A DNA stretch of 64,000 nucleotides from Rhizomucor pusillus (GCA_900175165.2 FWWN02000704.1:331864-395863); one strand, 5' to 3'; shown: positions 47,854 to 62,059, numbered from the stretch's first letter. The notes: a model not told the origin generated them from the letters alone. Program-made: numbers and translations.

Positions 47854-48917
47854 GTCGAGTTCTAATAGAAAGAGAAGAAAGCGAGGGAAAAACTGCCACT
47901 CTGTTAGACTCTTTTGGCAGCTTTAAAGTAGATGTATTCTAGCTCCGCCTGACACCACCGACAAAGATCGTGTATGTTTACATAAGCTGCTGACCGCGGA
48001 AGATTGACCCGCAGCATTTGAATGACGAGGGTCATGGATTATGTAAGTTATCGGACCTGATTCTCCATTGTCTTTTTTCAAAAATCGTTCTCTATTGCAA
48101 ACTGTTTCGAAGAAAAGCAGCGAGTTAGAGGACGTTCGGTTTGTGTATCCTAGCAACGGCGTGCTATTTTGTCTCTCAGCTTAGCTGCATACTACGCTGC
48201 GGAAAAAATAGACCTGCATTGGATAGTATCCCTTCCATAGTTTCGCACTTTTGCAAAAATAGACTATATTCAAAATGAGGTGCAGCCAAATATGAATCTA
48301 CACTGATAACTGATGGCATTCAGCCTTGTCTTGGCTAGACGGCCGTACGTGCGATGACCGGAGAAGCAGATGAACCTTCCAGGAGCATTGGATTTAATTG
48401 TGGGCTGGTTAGTTGTTTGTGGTGAGTGCGTAGAAACCCAAGGTCATCAAATATCTTGACTAAAGCTTGGTGGACATCGGACTGCACTGGTCTATGTTTC
48501 CATAGACGGATCACAGCGATATCTTATTGTAAAACCCGGATAGTTTCTTGTGCAAAAATCATCTCATCTAAATTATCTCTGCTACATATAATGGTTACAG
48601 TCGTTTTGAACTGTCAACAGGGATGCCATTCAGCTCCAAGTCGACATTTAGATTAGAATGATCATGACGGCAATATTATAATTTCAATACCAGTAAACGA
48701 ATTCATCTACAAAACAAGAGAACATCCTCAAATCTTACTATAAATGCCATGCTCTTCCTACGTTTTGTGTTAAGAGGATATGCCGCTCGGGCGTAAGTCG
48801 TAATTTTGACTGCACCTGATATCAGCGGACGGTGGCTTCGCCTGAATTTAATGCAACCTGAAGAAAATTGGGACGGCAACCAAAGAACTCGTACGCTCTC
48901 GGGACAACTGATCGAAC
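47854..48917. other. Intergenic region between divergent genes
   Basis: Holds promoters for the epimerase (minus) and RIO2 (plus) genes. No RNA gene or repeat seen. A small open stretch at 48426-48656 has no support. Confidence 0.45.
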
Positions 48918-50768
<1,851 letters not shown>

Positions 50769-51027
50769 AAAAATAAATCTTGGTTTCTGATTGTCGTTAA
50801 AACAAAGGAACTTTTTTTTTGCGCTCCTTGCTGCAAGAAAGACTTGCTGCATGACAATGTGAGGGTGCACAAGAAGAAAAGTGAAAGTGTGTGAAACGAC
50901 AGTGACAAGAAAAAAGTGGAGCGAGTTAAAATTTTGCTGGTTGGTGGGTTGGCTGCTGTTCTTTGAACCATCCGGTCTCTCACTTTTTTTCCTCTTCTCT
51001 TTCCCGGACAGGCTGCCGCCCCTCTCA

Positions 51028-53483
51028 ATGCTGCCCTCGCATTCATCCACAACACCACCCTATGCCGCGCAGGACTCTGCACCGAAGGGTCTGACTGCAG
51101 CGTGGCAGCGTGAAATTGCGACTGCACAGGCACAGGCTGCCTCTATGGATCGACCTTACCGGCCTTCCAACAGATCATTCCCCAGCTCGGCATCTCTGTA
51201 CGTGGGGGAGCTTGACCCTTCCGTACAGGAGTCAACTTTGTATGAAATATTCAGCCAGTGTGGGCCACTGGAAAGCGTCCGGGTGTGCCGAGACGCTATC
51301 ACGCAGCGAAGCCTCGGATACGCCTTTGTCAACTTCAAGACACACGTAGATGGTAACGCATCGTCTCTATTTCTCTCTCTCTCTTTTGACATTGCTTATA
51401 CCTGACAACACGCATGTATTATGTTTGGCATATGCGGATGATTAAGGCGAGCGAGCGCTGCATACACTCAACTACACCACGATAAACGGCAAGCCATGTA
51501 GGATCATGTGGTCACAACGCGATCTGGCAAAGCGCAAAGCTTCTGGTGGCAATATTTTTGTGAGGAACTTGGATCCCTCCGTGACGACAAAATCCTTGCA
51601 CGATACATTTGCGCAATATGGAAGCATCGTATCCTGCAAGGTTGTTACTGACGTGAACGGCCAGTCAAAAGGATATGGCTTTGTCAACTATGATACCATC
51701 GAAGCGGCCGAGAATGCAATTCAGCATGCAAACGGAACAACGGTGTATAACAGAGAATTGTGAGTATTCCAAGCGATTGAAACAAAAACTGTTTGCGTTC
51801 TAAGCAATACCCAGGTTTGTCGGCCATCATATACCAAAACGCGAACGACAACAGCATCGCATCGAGGAAGCCAAAAAGAGATTCACCAACGTCTACGTCA
51901 AAAACTTGATGCCTGATATCAAAGAAGAGGAGCTGAAGGAACTCTTTTCAGGGTTTGGTCCCACCGTTTCTGTTCTGATCCAACGCGACGAAGCCGGTAA
52001 CTCAAAGGGATTTGGTTTCGTAAACTTTGAGCGACACGAGGATGCGGAGCGAGCTGTACAGCAGATGAATGACACAGAATACATTGGCAGGCGTCTGTAC
52101 GTATCGCGAGCGCAGAAGCGCTCAGAGCGCGAGGAACGGCATCACAGCACCAGCGAGCATTACCCCCCAGTAACTTATTTATCGCCTACCGAACAGCATC
52201 GAGCAGAGCACCATCCTCCTCCTCCTCCTCACCATCATCACCATCAACAACCTCAGCACAAATCCGGTCGCTACCAGGGCATGAATGTATATATCAAGTA
52301 TTTGGATGACCAGGTCGATGACCAGCGGTTGCGGGATGAGTTTTCCAAGTTTGGTACCATCACCAGCGCCAAAGTGATGCGTGATGAGAACGGCAAGTCC
52401 AAAGGGTACGGATTTGTGTGCTTCAGCTCGCCTCAAGAGGCAATCAAAGCTGTTAACGACATGAATGGCCGTATTCTGTCAACAAAAGCGATCTATGTTG
52501 CTCTGGCGCAGAAACGCGAAGATAGACGCTCAAGTCACATTGATCCCGGCCATCCAATGGCGCCCCGGACGAATCAGTTGCACTTGCAGCAAGTGAGTAC
52601 TGCAGTGGGCTTACCTTAATCTGTTGCTGATTTTCTTATATTTCAGCCCTTCATACCAGCCATGCCTGTCAGCAGCTACGTAACAAGCGGTCCTATTTAC
52701 TATGATTACACTGCCGCAGCAGCAGCAGCCGCCGTAGCAGCTTATCCATCCGATATGGTATCACCATCGCCCGGGCGACCGCACCGAGGATGGACACATG
52801 CGCCGCCGCAACCTGCTACCGCTGCCGCCGCTGGTGCACCGCCGCCACCAATGACTTCGTACATCAAGCCTGGTTATCCTGTCCATATTTCATACGTCAA
52901 CTACGTTGGACCGCCGCCGCCACCGCATCAGCAGCAACAGCAACAGCAGCAGCATGGCACGCGACCACCCATGTATACACCCGTGATGGATACTAATGCT
53001 GTACGACCTGCTAGTACTCCGAGAAATGCCCCGGATGGAAACCAAGCATTCACACCCAGACCCGGATCTCCTGTTGCACAGCAGCAACAAGAGCAAGAGC
53101 AAGAAGAAGCAGACAAGGAAGCAACGTCTGAGCAAGGATCTCCTCACCAGCAACAACCGCCGCCCTTAACTATCGAAAACATCTCGTCTTATCCTGAGGA
53201 AACCCAGAATCAGATCCTGGGCGAGCGTGTGTACGCCGTAGTGTAAGTGTTTTCTTTTTACTAATCAGTGTTGAAAGAGAACGAGGAACTAAATCTTGTT
53301 TATTCGTTTAACAGACACCGTACTTTTCCTGAACTAGCGGGCAAGGTCACCGGGATGCTCCTGGAAATGGACAAGGAGGATTTGATCTCTTTGATCAACG
53401 ATCCGCCTTCGTTGGAAAGCAAGGCAGCTGAGGCTGTAAATGTCCTTGAACAGCATAGGGCAAACCAACCCGAGGATGATTAA
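51028..53483 (+). CDS. PAB1: Poly(A)-binding protein, four RRMs plus C-terminal MLLE domain
   Basis: Binds mRNA poly(A) tails and promotes translation and mRNA stability. Exons are 51028-51352, 51447-51759, 51815-52592, 52647-53242 and 53315-53483, giving 726 residues. RRM1 starts [23 protein letters not shown]2 [23 protein letters not shown]3 [20 protein letters not shown] and RRM4 [20 protein letters not shown]. Each has its RNP1 octamer (for example KGYGFVNY). The linker between RRM3 and RRM4 is unusually long and His/Pro-rich. After RRM4 comes a Pro/Ala/Gln low-complexity region with poly-Ala and poly-Gln. The MLLE/PABC domain ends the protein: [34 protein letters not shown]. The start at 51028 is the first in-frame ATG; a later Met (about 51145) is possible. 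Confidence 0.94.
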
Positions 53484-53708
53484 AGCAGCAAGGGGCTAAA
53501 GATGGGGTCTTCCTTTTTTCTTTTTTTCTTGTTCTTTATCGTTTTGTCATGTCGTAGTACTCTGCGTTACTCTATGTTGTTTTGTGGGAGTGATCCTTTG
53601 TAAAAAGCAGGAGAGGACCGAGAAGCTTTTTATTTTGTTTGACAAGCGCTTTTTGCTCGCTACGCTCGCGCGCTTGGCAGAAAACCCGGTGCTGATCCAT
53701 GGTTGTGG

Positions 53709-53803
53709 AATAAACTCGCTTGGCCTACATAACCTCCATTCTCCGGCGGTTTTGCATCCGCTTCGCTTCTGCAAGCACAGCGCCGTCGAATTCCCGGTTT
53801 ATT
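53709..53803 (+). repeat. Dispersed ~95-bp repeat, copy 2
   Basis: Runs from AATAAACTCG to CCGGTTTATT, so the ends form an imperfect inverted repeat (AATAAAC/GTTTATT). The core matches copies 1 and 3 over nearly the whole length. Similarity with copy 3 continues for a further ~15 bp (CCGACGCTCG). It lies between the poly(A)-binding protein gene and the Helitron relic. Confidence 0.88.
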
Positions 53804-53958
53804 CAGACCGACGCTCGCATGAAGCATTGGTGAGCGATACACTATAAAATAGATGCCTCCTTTTCTTCCTTGGCTCCTACGGAAGGCTGCCTATTCAATA
53901 ATTGATGTCTATAGTCTATATTTTATTCGTATACTTCGTCTATACAGTAGTCTATATT

Positions 53959-54605
53959 CTATTCATATACTTCTCTGTATACGATGTTGCGAGTGCTTGT
54001 GGTGGGAGTAGATGCGAACGGAAAGAAGATGGAGATGGAGTTAGGTGAGCATACGCGGGAAAGCGCAACGTAAAGTTGGCCATATGAAAAGACAGGGGAG
54101 GGAAGATATAAGCTCGTATGCTTCATGGTTTGTCCTTGACTTTTGTGAATAGTCATTGCAAAGGCTATACGGACTGGGAATTGGTGCCGGCATAAAATGA
54201 ATGGAAGAGGATCTTTGGAAGAAGATATCAATGTATTAAAGTAGATATTTGTGCGAATAGCGGTGTCTGTCCATTTTCTGGAAGCATAGGACCGATACGA
54301 TGCGATATTCTTCCTGAAATCTGAAACTGTAGGCGCCATGGATGGCGTTGACAACGGTTTCATCAAGCGTGACACCGAGGGACGAAAATGCAAAGGCATT
54401 GTTGCAAGCACGGACGTTTTGACGGAAGTCACGTGCAGCAGCGTTGTTTTCTTTCCAAAGAGATTGAAGAGGTTCAGGTGGTGGCTGTGGTAGTGGAAGG
54501 TCGATGTTTCCCTTTTTGCAACAAAGGTTAAACACTGGATCCTACCTTGACCCTGATATTCTCTTGAATAACCACGTTTTGGCATCACAAAAAGGGCAAT
54601 TCATT
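53959..54605 (-). mobile_element. Helitron (rolling-circle transposon) relic, internally deleted
   Basis: The minus strand holds two pieces of a Helitron Rep/helicase protein placed almost side by side. The upstream piece resembles the N-terminal region: NCPFCDAKTW, then FNLCCKKGNIDLPLPQPPPEP and ARDFRQNVRACNNAFAFSSLG. The downstream piece has the last helicase motifs: PVRIAFAMTIHKSQGQT and SPVFSYGQLYVALSRV, ending about 53959. In an intact element these are separated by more than a thousand residues of Rep and helicase. Here they are ~100 codons apart, in different frames, with at least one in-frame TAG. The copy is therefore a deletion derivative and not autonomous. Confidence 0.82.
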
Positions 54606-57325
54606 CTTGTCTGAGGCAATGTATGTCTGTGCTCGACGACATCTCTACCGGAAACCATATGCTCAGCGAAGTTTGGTTGTCAAGCGATACGCATGGAATC
54701 ATTCGAAATAACTTGCATAGCAACAGCGCCTGCTATGCTTGCAATTTCCATTTCATAGTAGTTTCGACGCCTAGGGCTATCAATTAATTCGATGATATCA
54801 ATATCATGAGGTAAATATTTCCACAACTAATGAAGACTACATTATCTGAAGAGTACTCAATGATGGCCTAAACCTTGTTTGTATTGCTCATTTTGTTCTC
54901 GCTCTGTCTATCTGTTGAAACGTGAATTGTGCGGACACAAACAACTCGAGCGTCTCAAATGGTCTGTTCGACCACAGCTGTTGCAAGAACGCCGCAGGGT
55001 AATATTTGTATGCTCTTGTATGCAGTCCATTGTTGTTCTGAAAGAAAGACTCAACAAAACGCAAATGTGAAAACAGTAAAAAAGCTTTTCCCAACTGCAT
55101 ATAATCTTCCTCGCTTGTAAAGAGTGTTCACCTTTTATGCTTGATGAAAGAGATGTTTCTCACAACCCACAGGCAGCCGATGGTAGTTGCGAGGGTGTTT
55201 TGAGACCATACTCAATTTGCGAATTAGCTGGCAGAAAAGGAAAATTTTTTTCATGTATTTTATTAAAGACTAGAAGACTAGAAGATGCGTGGCAGTAGCA
55301 TTCTATACTTAAAGAAGCTGGATGGACGACGGCAGTGTTATTTGGTTGAAATACATGAGACTTGGTCAATAGTATCTGAAAGCAATTACCTTTGTCAACC
55401 ATGTGACCGTCCCATCCCAGCCCATCCCTGTGCACTTTTTGATGGACTGCATTTCGACATTGGAGAATGTCTGTTTCAAGGGCCTATGATAAAAGAAACA
55501 AAGGCTTGAGTTTCCAGTAACGTTTGAAAAGAAAGCCATAGATCTGCTACCATATATACAAATTTCTGAATGAAACAGCGTTGTGCATTTGCTTTGATGT
55601 CCAAAATAACGAAGATCTAGATGCGATATAGACACGTTTTGCAAAGAATAGCTTGCCACTATACACAGCGGCAAGAAGAAACACAAAGTGATGTAGGCGT
55701 CGATTGGAAAACACATAACAATAAGACAGCAACGGACAGAAGATATTCATTAATAATTTGCATAAGACTTCATTGGTCTTTATTTTTACAGTTTAAAGAA
55801 ACAATGCCGTTTAGTTCACGTCGACAAGTCGACGATGTATCCAGGGACCACCAAAGAGGAGGCAGCACTGGCCAGTCCCCAACCACAAGCTCGTAGCATT
55901 ATGGATACTTGCCCTACATACCATAATCCACAGCTTCACTTCTCCCCACCCCATTTGCCCTTTTCCTCTCCCCTTGTACCAAACCTCTTTCCTCTACATT
56001 TTTCCTGTCGCCCGTACAGGGTTTTTCATCCCCCCCCCACGTTTGGATTGGACGAGGGCAGTAAGCTGAAGGCAGCGAGTGTCCATTATTTCGTCTTTAA
56101 TAAATATATATTCATCTTGGCCAGTCCCCACCACCCGGGCAAGATATAGATTGTTGATTTGGAGTGCCGAAGCTGGCCACAGCAACCGTCAATAAGCCAA
56201 CTTGCTCGGAGGCGCCCAACAGCCCCACCAAAGAAGGGGCCATTGGGTCTACCAGCTTTGGAAAGCCTAAGCAAAAGAAGATGAAATAAATATCTTGCTG
56301 TTCAAGCTTGAATAATATCCAATAGAGTACCACAGAAACCCCCAAGCGGAAGTGAACCGAGGGGCAACACCGAAGAGCCCAGACTGATATTAAGAGCACG
56401 CTGAGGTACTTACGCTTGTATTGGTGCACACCTGACTGGAGTAGCCTGGCTTGCCCCATGTAACCCAGAAGACCGGTCAGGAACCGATGTGCCTTGTTGA
56501 CCTGTCCATGCAGATGATCAAAACCAGAAAACAGCTACACCGAATCCACTTTTGATTGACATTTACCTTGACCAACGCAGAGGAAAGAGAGGGACAAGGA
56601 AGAAAACGGGAAGAAAACGCGAATAAAAGGCAAATAAAAGGCGGTCGGTTCCAAAAAGGGCGAATCGCTTTTCCGGTTTTTTCTCTCTCGCACTCTCTAA
56701 CCTTATTTCTTTTACAATACCACCTCTTACTACAACAAAGTGTATATGTTTGACGTGAAATTGTGTTTTTACGAATTCTAGCCTCCCGTATATACCTGCC
56801 ACGTCTCTGTACGATGATTATGCGTTGACTTGTTGCAATGACCTGCACGGATGCTCTTCCCTACAAATTCAAACACCGTTCTGACAGCTGTTAGTAATGT
56901 TTCCTTCACCCGAAGGAGTATATGCCTATGTAACACGATACCTTCAATACAATAATCAAACTACTGACATTGTAAGCTCTCTGTAAAAACTCGCCGCATT
57001 CCAAGGCGATGTTTATATGCCGAGTTAAACCAAAAATGCAAGCCGATCACCCCCAGATTCTCCAGGCCACATTGCCCTTTTTGGGAATAATGCTGGATCA
57101 CTGTACGTGCTCACTCACAGTCATTGCATCCATCAGCACCTGTTTCTGATGCCACAATGGTACATCAATTGCATAAGAAGCTATTGTCCATCCAATAAGA
57201 TATGAATTGAAAAGTCTTATGGTCTTTTTTATTTTGGGTTTGAAAATACTATTCTAAAGTAATGATATATGTACACTACAGCCTGTCAGACCTGCTGACA
57301 ATTCAGTGTTTGGATATAATGGCTT
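54606..57325. other. Intergenic/accessory region, one weak small-gene candidate
   Basis: Mostly without coding signal. On the minus strand between about 56110 and 56802 several short open stretches are bounded by good splice sites. They include NKAHRFLTGLLGYMGQARLLQSG before a GTAAGT donor at 56411, and FPKLVDPMAPSLVGLLGA after an acceptor near 56260. These could be a small multi-exon gene, but I could not fix its start or reading frame. A run of Cs lies at 56029-56038. Confidence 0.3.
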
Positions 57326-58135
57326 TTAGTGGTTGCCACCACCGCTACCGCCGCCGTTTGGACAGAAAGTAACAGTGTACTTGTGAGCCTTGCAGCCAAA
57401 AGTGCTTGTCTTGTCATCGTAAGCATAGCTGTAAGCGTCCTTGCAGCCAGACTTAAACTTGTCAGCGTACTCGCTAGCCTTGCACTTTTCAGGAGAGTTG
57501 TATTCGCCGCGGCAGCAGTATTCGTCATTGTTGAAAGCGGCGCACGCACTCTTGCAAGCACCTCCGTCCGTCTGAAGTTCCTTGGGGCAAGAGGGAAGCG
57601 AAGGACAGGAAGGATGGCCACAGTCGCCTTCACCGCCTTCAGGCGAGATATCGAGAGGCAAGTTGAAACCGTCGACGAACGAGATATCGTAAAAGTCTTG
57701 ACCACCGTAGCCCTTGAACAAGAATTCGGCTAGAGATACAGCGGAGCCATAGTTACCGCAATCATTACCGTCCTTGCAGCCCCAGAAACGGCCGGACCAG
57801 TTGGAGTCGACCTGGAAGTCGTGCGAGGAACCGGCGCCGACGTTGGTAGATTCTTGTTTACCGGCACTGTTGGTAAGCTTGTACACCTTGAGACCAGAAC
57901 CGCAGTTGTTCTTGACTGTAACGGTTACGTCACCGCCACCGCCATTGCCACCGCTGGAAGTCGAGTTGCCGGACGAAGAGTGAGAAGGACCAGCCGAATA
58001 AGATGAGGAAGAAGAAGAGGAGAAAAAGTGGGAAGATGTGACGGAAGAAGAGGTAGGAGAAGGAGAAGAAGATGCTGGAGCAGCCAAGCTAACGCCAGCG
58101 ATAGCAACGAGGGAAAGGGTCTTGAAAAGCATCAT
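57326..58135 (-). CDS. Thaumatin-like secreted protein
   Basis: Single exon, 269 residues (from the first of two adjacent Met codons). The signal peptide is MMLFKTLSLVAIAGVSLA. A Ser-rich linker of ~45 residues, likely O-glycosylated, and a Gly run follow. The thaumatin/PR-5 domain starts VTVTVKNNCGSGLKVYKLTN and includes FWGCKDGNDCGNYG and LAEFLFKGYGGQDFYDISFVDGFNLPLDI. Its Cys-rich end has CPKELQTDGGACKSACAAF, EYCCRGEYNSPEKC and YTVTFCPNGGG. The Cys spacing and the DISFVDGFNLP motif are diagnostic. Family members bind or cleave beta-glucans; activity is not provable here. A TATA-like CTATAAAA lies ~105 bp upstream of the start on this strand (58238-58245). Confidence 0.93.
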   Translation of the reverse strand: MMLFKTLSLVAIAGVSLAAPASSSPSPTSSSVTSSHFFSSSSSSSYSAGPSHSSSGNSTSSGGNGGGGDVTVTVKNNCGSGLKVYKLTNSAGKQESTNVGAGSSHDFQVDSNWSGRFWGCKDGNDCGNYGSAVSLAEFLFKGYGGQDFYDISFVDGFNLPLDISPEGGEGDCGHPSCPSLPSCPKELQTDGGACKSACAAFNNDEYCCRGEYNSPEKCKASEYADKFKSGCKDAYSYAYDDKTSTFGCKAHKYTVTFCPNGGGSGGGNH

Positions 58136-59967
58136 CTTGAAGGAGTGTGATGAGAAGAGGAAATAAAAAGAATGTAAGGATGGGTTAAATCAATGAAAGA
58201 AGATAGAATGCTGTCCCAACGTAGCAGATTCGTCCTCTTTTATAGCTTTTCCCCTTCGAACACTGAAACAGCGGCAATCATGATGGTATATTGATTTAAG
58301 ACCGAGGCACAGATTTGGTTCGTTCAATGGTAAATGGATATATTGCCTTTCAAATCACATCAAATCCCTGGAAGCAGGACCGGCATTGTACTGATACATT
58401 GCCACTACAAACCCTCAGGAACAAGAAACTTCTTACATCACAGATTCAGTCGGCGATGCATCAATGATGGGAAGGATTCATTTGTGCATTTGTTACCCTA
58501 TAACGTTTGTAATTTATACCAAGATCATGCAAAATCCTGCGCTTCGGAGTGTAAGCATCAAGGCTGAGGGTGCACGGACCTGATCGACTCCTTCGGTGCA
58601 ACCAAGCATCGCAAATGTATTTGCCTTGAAGAGCTGAAGATTGAACAGATAAAGAGATGAAATAATAACGCGCTTATTGTAAATATGGATTATCTATAAT
58701 TCAAAGTGGATATATAGTTTGGAGAGGAAATGTATTGTATTTTTAAGAATGCTCAGGCCAACAGCTTCTCCACAGATTTTTTCAAACGCCGACGTATCTA
58801 TAAAACGGCTGCAGCAGCCAGTGCTTTTGCACCTCTTTCTTTCCTCTATCGCTGTGTTGTGCCGCCGTGCCCGCTGTTCTAGAAGGATAGTAAGGTGTTT
58901 TGCGCAACAGAACTTGTCCGATCTTCTTTCCCGAAGTAAGGACAAGGCAAAGAGAGATCACTCCCCGGCCTCAAGTTATTGTTCGCCCTGCTTGAAATCT
59001 GGGTTCCCGCTTGTCCGCTGACGAATGTCGAATGGGCAGCTTATCTTCAAAATCTCGGAGGAGCTTGTCGATTAGGGATCTTTGCAACCGGGGTCTTCTG
59101 CGTACCTTCTATGGTCATCCACCTTTTCGGAGGAGGGATCCATAGTCGGTGAGCTTCCTTTTAGCCCTGACTGTTTGCTTAATCTTGCCCTAGGATTGGC
59201 TTTCAGTTGAAAATAAGTGAAGTGTTCGCGAGTGCCGCTGATTTTTGGTTATCTGCCCCAATTTGTGCGAGTCCCAAGCATCTCGGTTATCTGCGCGTTC
59301 ATAAGCGCACAATGCAATGAGGTTATTAATGCCTCTGGCAGATCATACGAATGGCCCCATTCATTTAAGCGCGAGATACTATAGCTAGTTTTTTCTATTT
59401 AGATAGTCTTGTTTTTTGCATCCAAAGTTCAATAAAGCTTTGGATGTATGAGCTGAAATTTCCTTTTGCTTTTGCGAGTGCGAATGAATAGCACCGTTCC
59501 TTTCAGGATTGACGCGTTTCTTTTGTTTGATATGGAGAGCAACGCGAGCATTTCATGAATCTACGCGCATGCTATTTCCTAGATCTCCCTGATCATCCAT
59601 AAACGGTGGAGATCGTTTCTTTGTTCGCGGCTAAGCAAACAGCCTTTTTTGTGAGTGCTTTTTATGCATGTTTGCGCTCAAATAGAGTCTCGGGATATAG
59701 ACATGGAGGTCGCGCACAAACTACTCGGCTCCTCCTGCCAACCACGACGCATTGTAGCGATTTGCTATCGCTAGCCTTATTGCTCAAACAAGTCTGTAGC
59801 GATCCCAGAACTGACATTCTTCGGAACTTGGCATAAACCGTGCCGAAAGCTTATTATAAGCATATCGTATGACAACAATGTTATTCAAAAGTGCTATATA
59901 TACTAAGAAGTGCTTTAACAGTCGCTACGCTCCCTGTGCTTGGATCGCTGCGCTCGTCCCCCCTAAA
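58136..59967. other. Intergenic/accessory region with no supported gene
   Basis: Begins with the promoter of the thaumatin-like gene. The rest shows only short unsupported open stretches. GC-richer words near 59918-59960 (CGCTACGCTC, CGCTGCGCTCG) echo sequence just before repeat copy 2 at 53654-53675, so the repeated unit may start before the core annotated as copy 3. Confidence 0.4.
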
Positions 59968-60064
59968 TAATAAACTCGCTTGGCTTTCATAAACCTCCAT
60001 CCTCCGGCGGTTTCGCATCCGGTTCGCTTCTGCAAACAAAGCGCCGTCGAATTCCCGGTTTATT
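59968..60064 (+). repeat. Dispersed ~95-bp repeat, copy 3
   Basis: Starts AATAAACTCGCTTGGCTTTC and ends GAATTCCCGGTTTATT. It is very similar to copy 2 and in the same orientation. Terminal AATAAAC/GTTTATT gives an inverted-repeat-like pair, resembling a very short MITE or the end of a larger element. Confidence 0.88.
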
Positions 60065-60963
60065 TGGTCCGACGCTCGACAGAATACATGCTTGATTTGC
60101 TGTTGGCGCTAATGCGTCGCGGCGCACATACGCCCGGTATTTGCGCCTTATTCCATAACAGTAGCCTTCACCTCTTTATCTCCTGAACGTGTTGGAGCGT
60201 TCCTTCATTCTGAGTAGTTTCCTTTAGACGTCAATCTCGAGAATAGTACTCAGGCGTGTAGATAGCTGCGAAGGTGATCATGGTCTCTGAGTGGGATCGA
60301 TATCCTTGCATCGATGTATCCAAACGACGACGTGGATTTATCAGCATATAACCTGCTGATAATTCACTCATGATCAGGTCCATTGCGGTGTCTGCAGGGC
60401 ATTCTTAATCTTAGTGGCAAGTGAAGAGAAGTACCTTGGAAGCTCACAGAATAAAAAATACAGCCCAGATGTCTTTCCAAAAAGGGTCGAAACTCACATA
60501 TTTGGTAATTTTGCCCTTTGCTTTTTTTATTTTAGTGATTTGCGGAAAAGGAATGATAATTGAGATTCATTTCAACCCAAATGTAACGTTAAACAACATG
60601 AAAAAAAGTACATCGATGAGAGAAAAATAAGCATGAGAAAGAGATGGAGGGAAGTAAACATGAGAACGAGATGGAGGGAAATAAACATGAGAAGAGATGG
60701 AGGGTGCAGGGACGGGACTCGGATATAGACAAGTTGTCGCATTATGTTTGAGATACCCTTCGTTTTCTAACAGAGTAAGAACGGGAGCTCATCCATGTTT
60801 CAGGAATATTGCTTTCCGGCTGATGACCGTCACGCACTTCCTTTGCCAGTTTCTCCACTTTACGTGCTGTCATCAGAGAAATCTCCGGTGAAAATAGTTG
60901 AAGGTATAGACAAAAAGAAGAAAACGGCGGAAAAGGGTATAACTTGTCAAATTTAACACTGCA
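60065..60963. other. Intergenic region with a short tandem repeat
   Basis: No gene seen. Contains the tandem repeat at 60625-60705 and an AT-rich run before it. Confidence 0.45.
60625..60705 (+). repeat. Three tandem copies of a 26-28 bp purine-rich unit
   Basis: Three head-to-tail units of the form AARTAARCATGAGAA-(N)-GAGATGGAGGG, differing by one to three bases and a small indel. A minisatellite-type array; no function suggested. Confidence 0.85.
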
Positions 60964-62059
60964 TTAGCATACCTTCAATTGTTGCAACCTGGAAACTATC
61001 GTTGGCAATAGCGGGAGGTCAGTGGCGGATTTGAACAAAGCTAGAGATGACAATTGGACCGTTCTGTATAATCGAGGAGACGGCAAATCCATCTTGTACG
61101 TCGACATGTAGTTCTTATTGACAAGAACACCGCAAACAATTGGATCCTTGATCCCCAGCTTGACCAGTCGGTTTAGCATTGCACGCATTTCTTTTCCAAT
61201 TTTGACCATATCCGATTCCATTCTTTGTTTGCTTTCAGGGTGTTTGAATTCCGCGACAAGGACAACGAATCGTTTGCTTAAACCATTGACAAAAAGCGCA
61301 TAGTCCGGTTTGAACTCTTTTCTCTCTTGCAAACTCGTGTTTGCCCTTCAAACAGAGTGAATCCATTGCTGAAGTTATTTTGCTCAATATTATTCACTTA
61401 CCATAGGTGTCGAAAGGATGGTTTCACCCCTATGCCAGTAGATATCATGATCCTCCACTCGAACTGCAGTCATGATAACGAACAGAGCGATCCATATGAG
61501 GTACTCTGCATAGGTGATAGGCTTAGATAGGGCGCTGATGCTGGCTGCATGCTCATTGATCGCCGGAAGCACTACTTCTTGGATGTGCGCTTCCGGGATG
61601 AAACGCAAAAAGTACTGTGCAGCAAAAGCGAACTCTTTAGCTGATAGGTGAAGTATACAGTGGCCTCTGTACGCTTCTGCTGGACTAGCGCTTCGGACAT
61701 CCACAGTGACCTCGCCTTCACGCCAACAAAGGTCCATTTCCTCCTCCTCATTATCGCCTGGACCAAATTCTCCGGGGACAGGCAAAGCGTTCTCCATAAG
61801 GTCAATGGTCACGTCTTGCACACTTTCTTGTCTGGAAGTAACACTGCGAGGCCGAACGAGCTGCGGGACGTCCTCCTTCGAAGCGCAGGCTGGTTCCGAG
61901 GAGAGACACCAGTTGATCTGGTAGCTGATCGAGTTTAACGGACCAAGCTGCACGTCCATTGAGACTTGATTCGACTACAATGTTACCCATGAGCTTAATG
62001 CCAGGCCCGTCAAGGGCGACAACGGTGCGCAGAGCCTGTATAATAGGCCTCGAGTTCAA
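60964..62059 (-). CDS. Unrecognised protein with possible PD-(D/E)XK nuclease-like motif, 5' end uncertain
   Basis: A phase-consistent model joins 62059-61908, 61831-61402 and 61323-60964 (313 codons with the 5' end open). The N-terminal part has ALRTVVALDGPGIKLMGN. The acidic middle has FGPGDNEEEEMDL, then LSAKEFAFAAQYFLRFIPEAH and PITYAEYLIWIALFVI. The end has RKEFKPDYALFVNGLSKRFVVLVAEFKHPES. The arrangement D-Y-x-L-F-V followed by hydrophobic residues and A-E-F-K matches the beta-strand motif of PD-(D/E)XK nucleases, but this is pattern reading only. No ATG opens the frame at 62059, so an upstream exon is missing. It lies in the repeat-rich part of the window, so a mobile-element or expanded-family origin is possible. 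Confidence 0.5.

Noticed and set aside
60625..60705. CRISPR-like array
   Set aside because: The units are contiguous tandem copies without unique spacers and the organism is a eukaryote.
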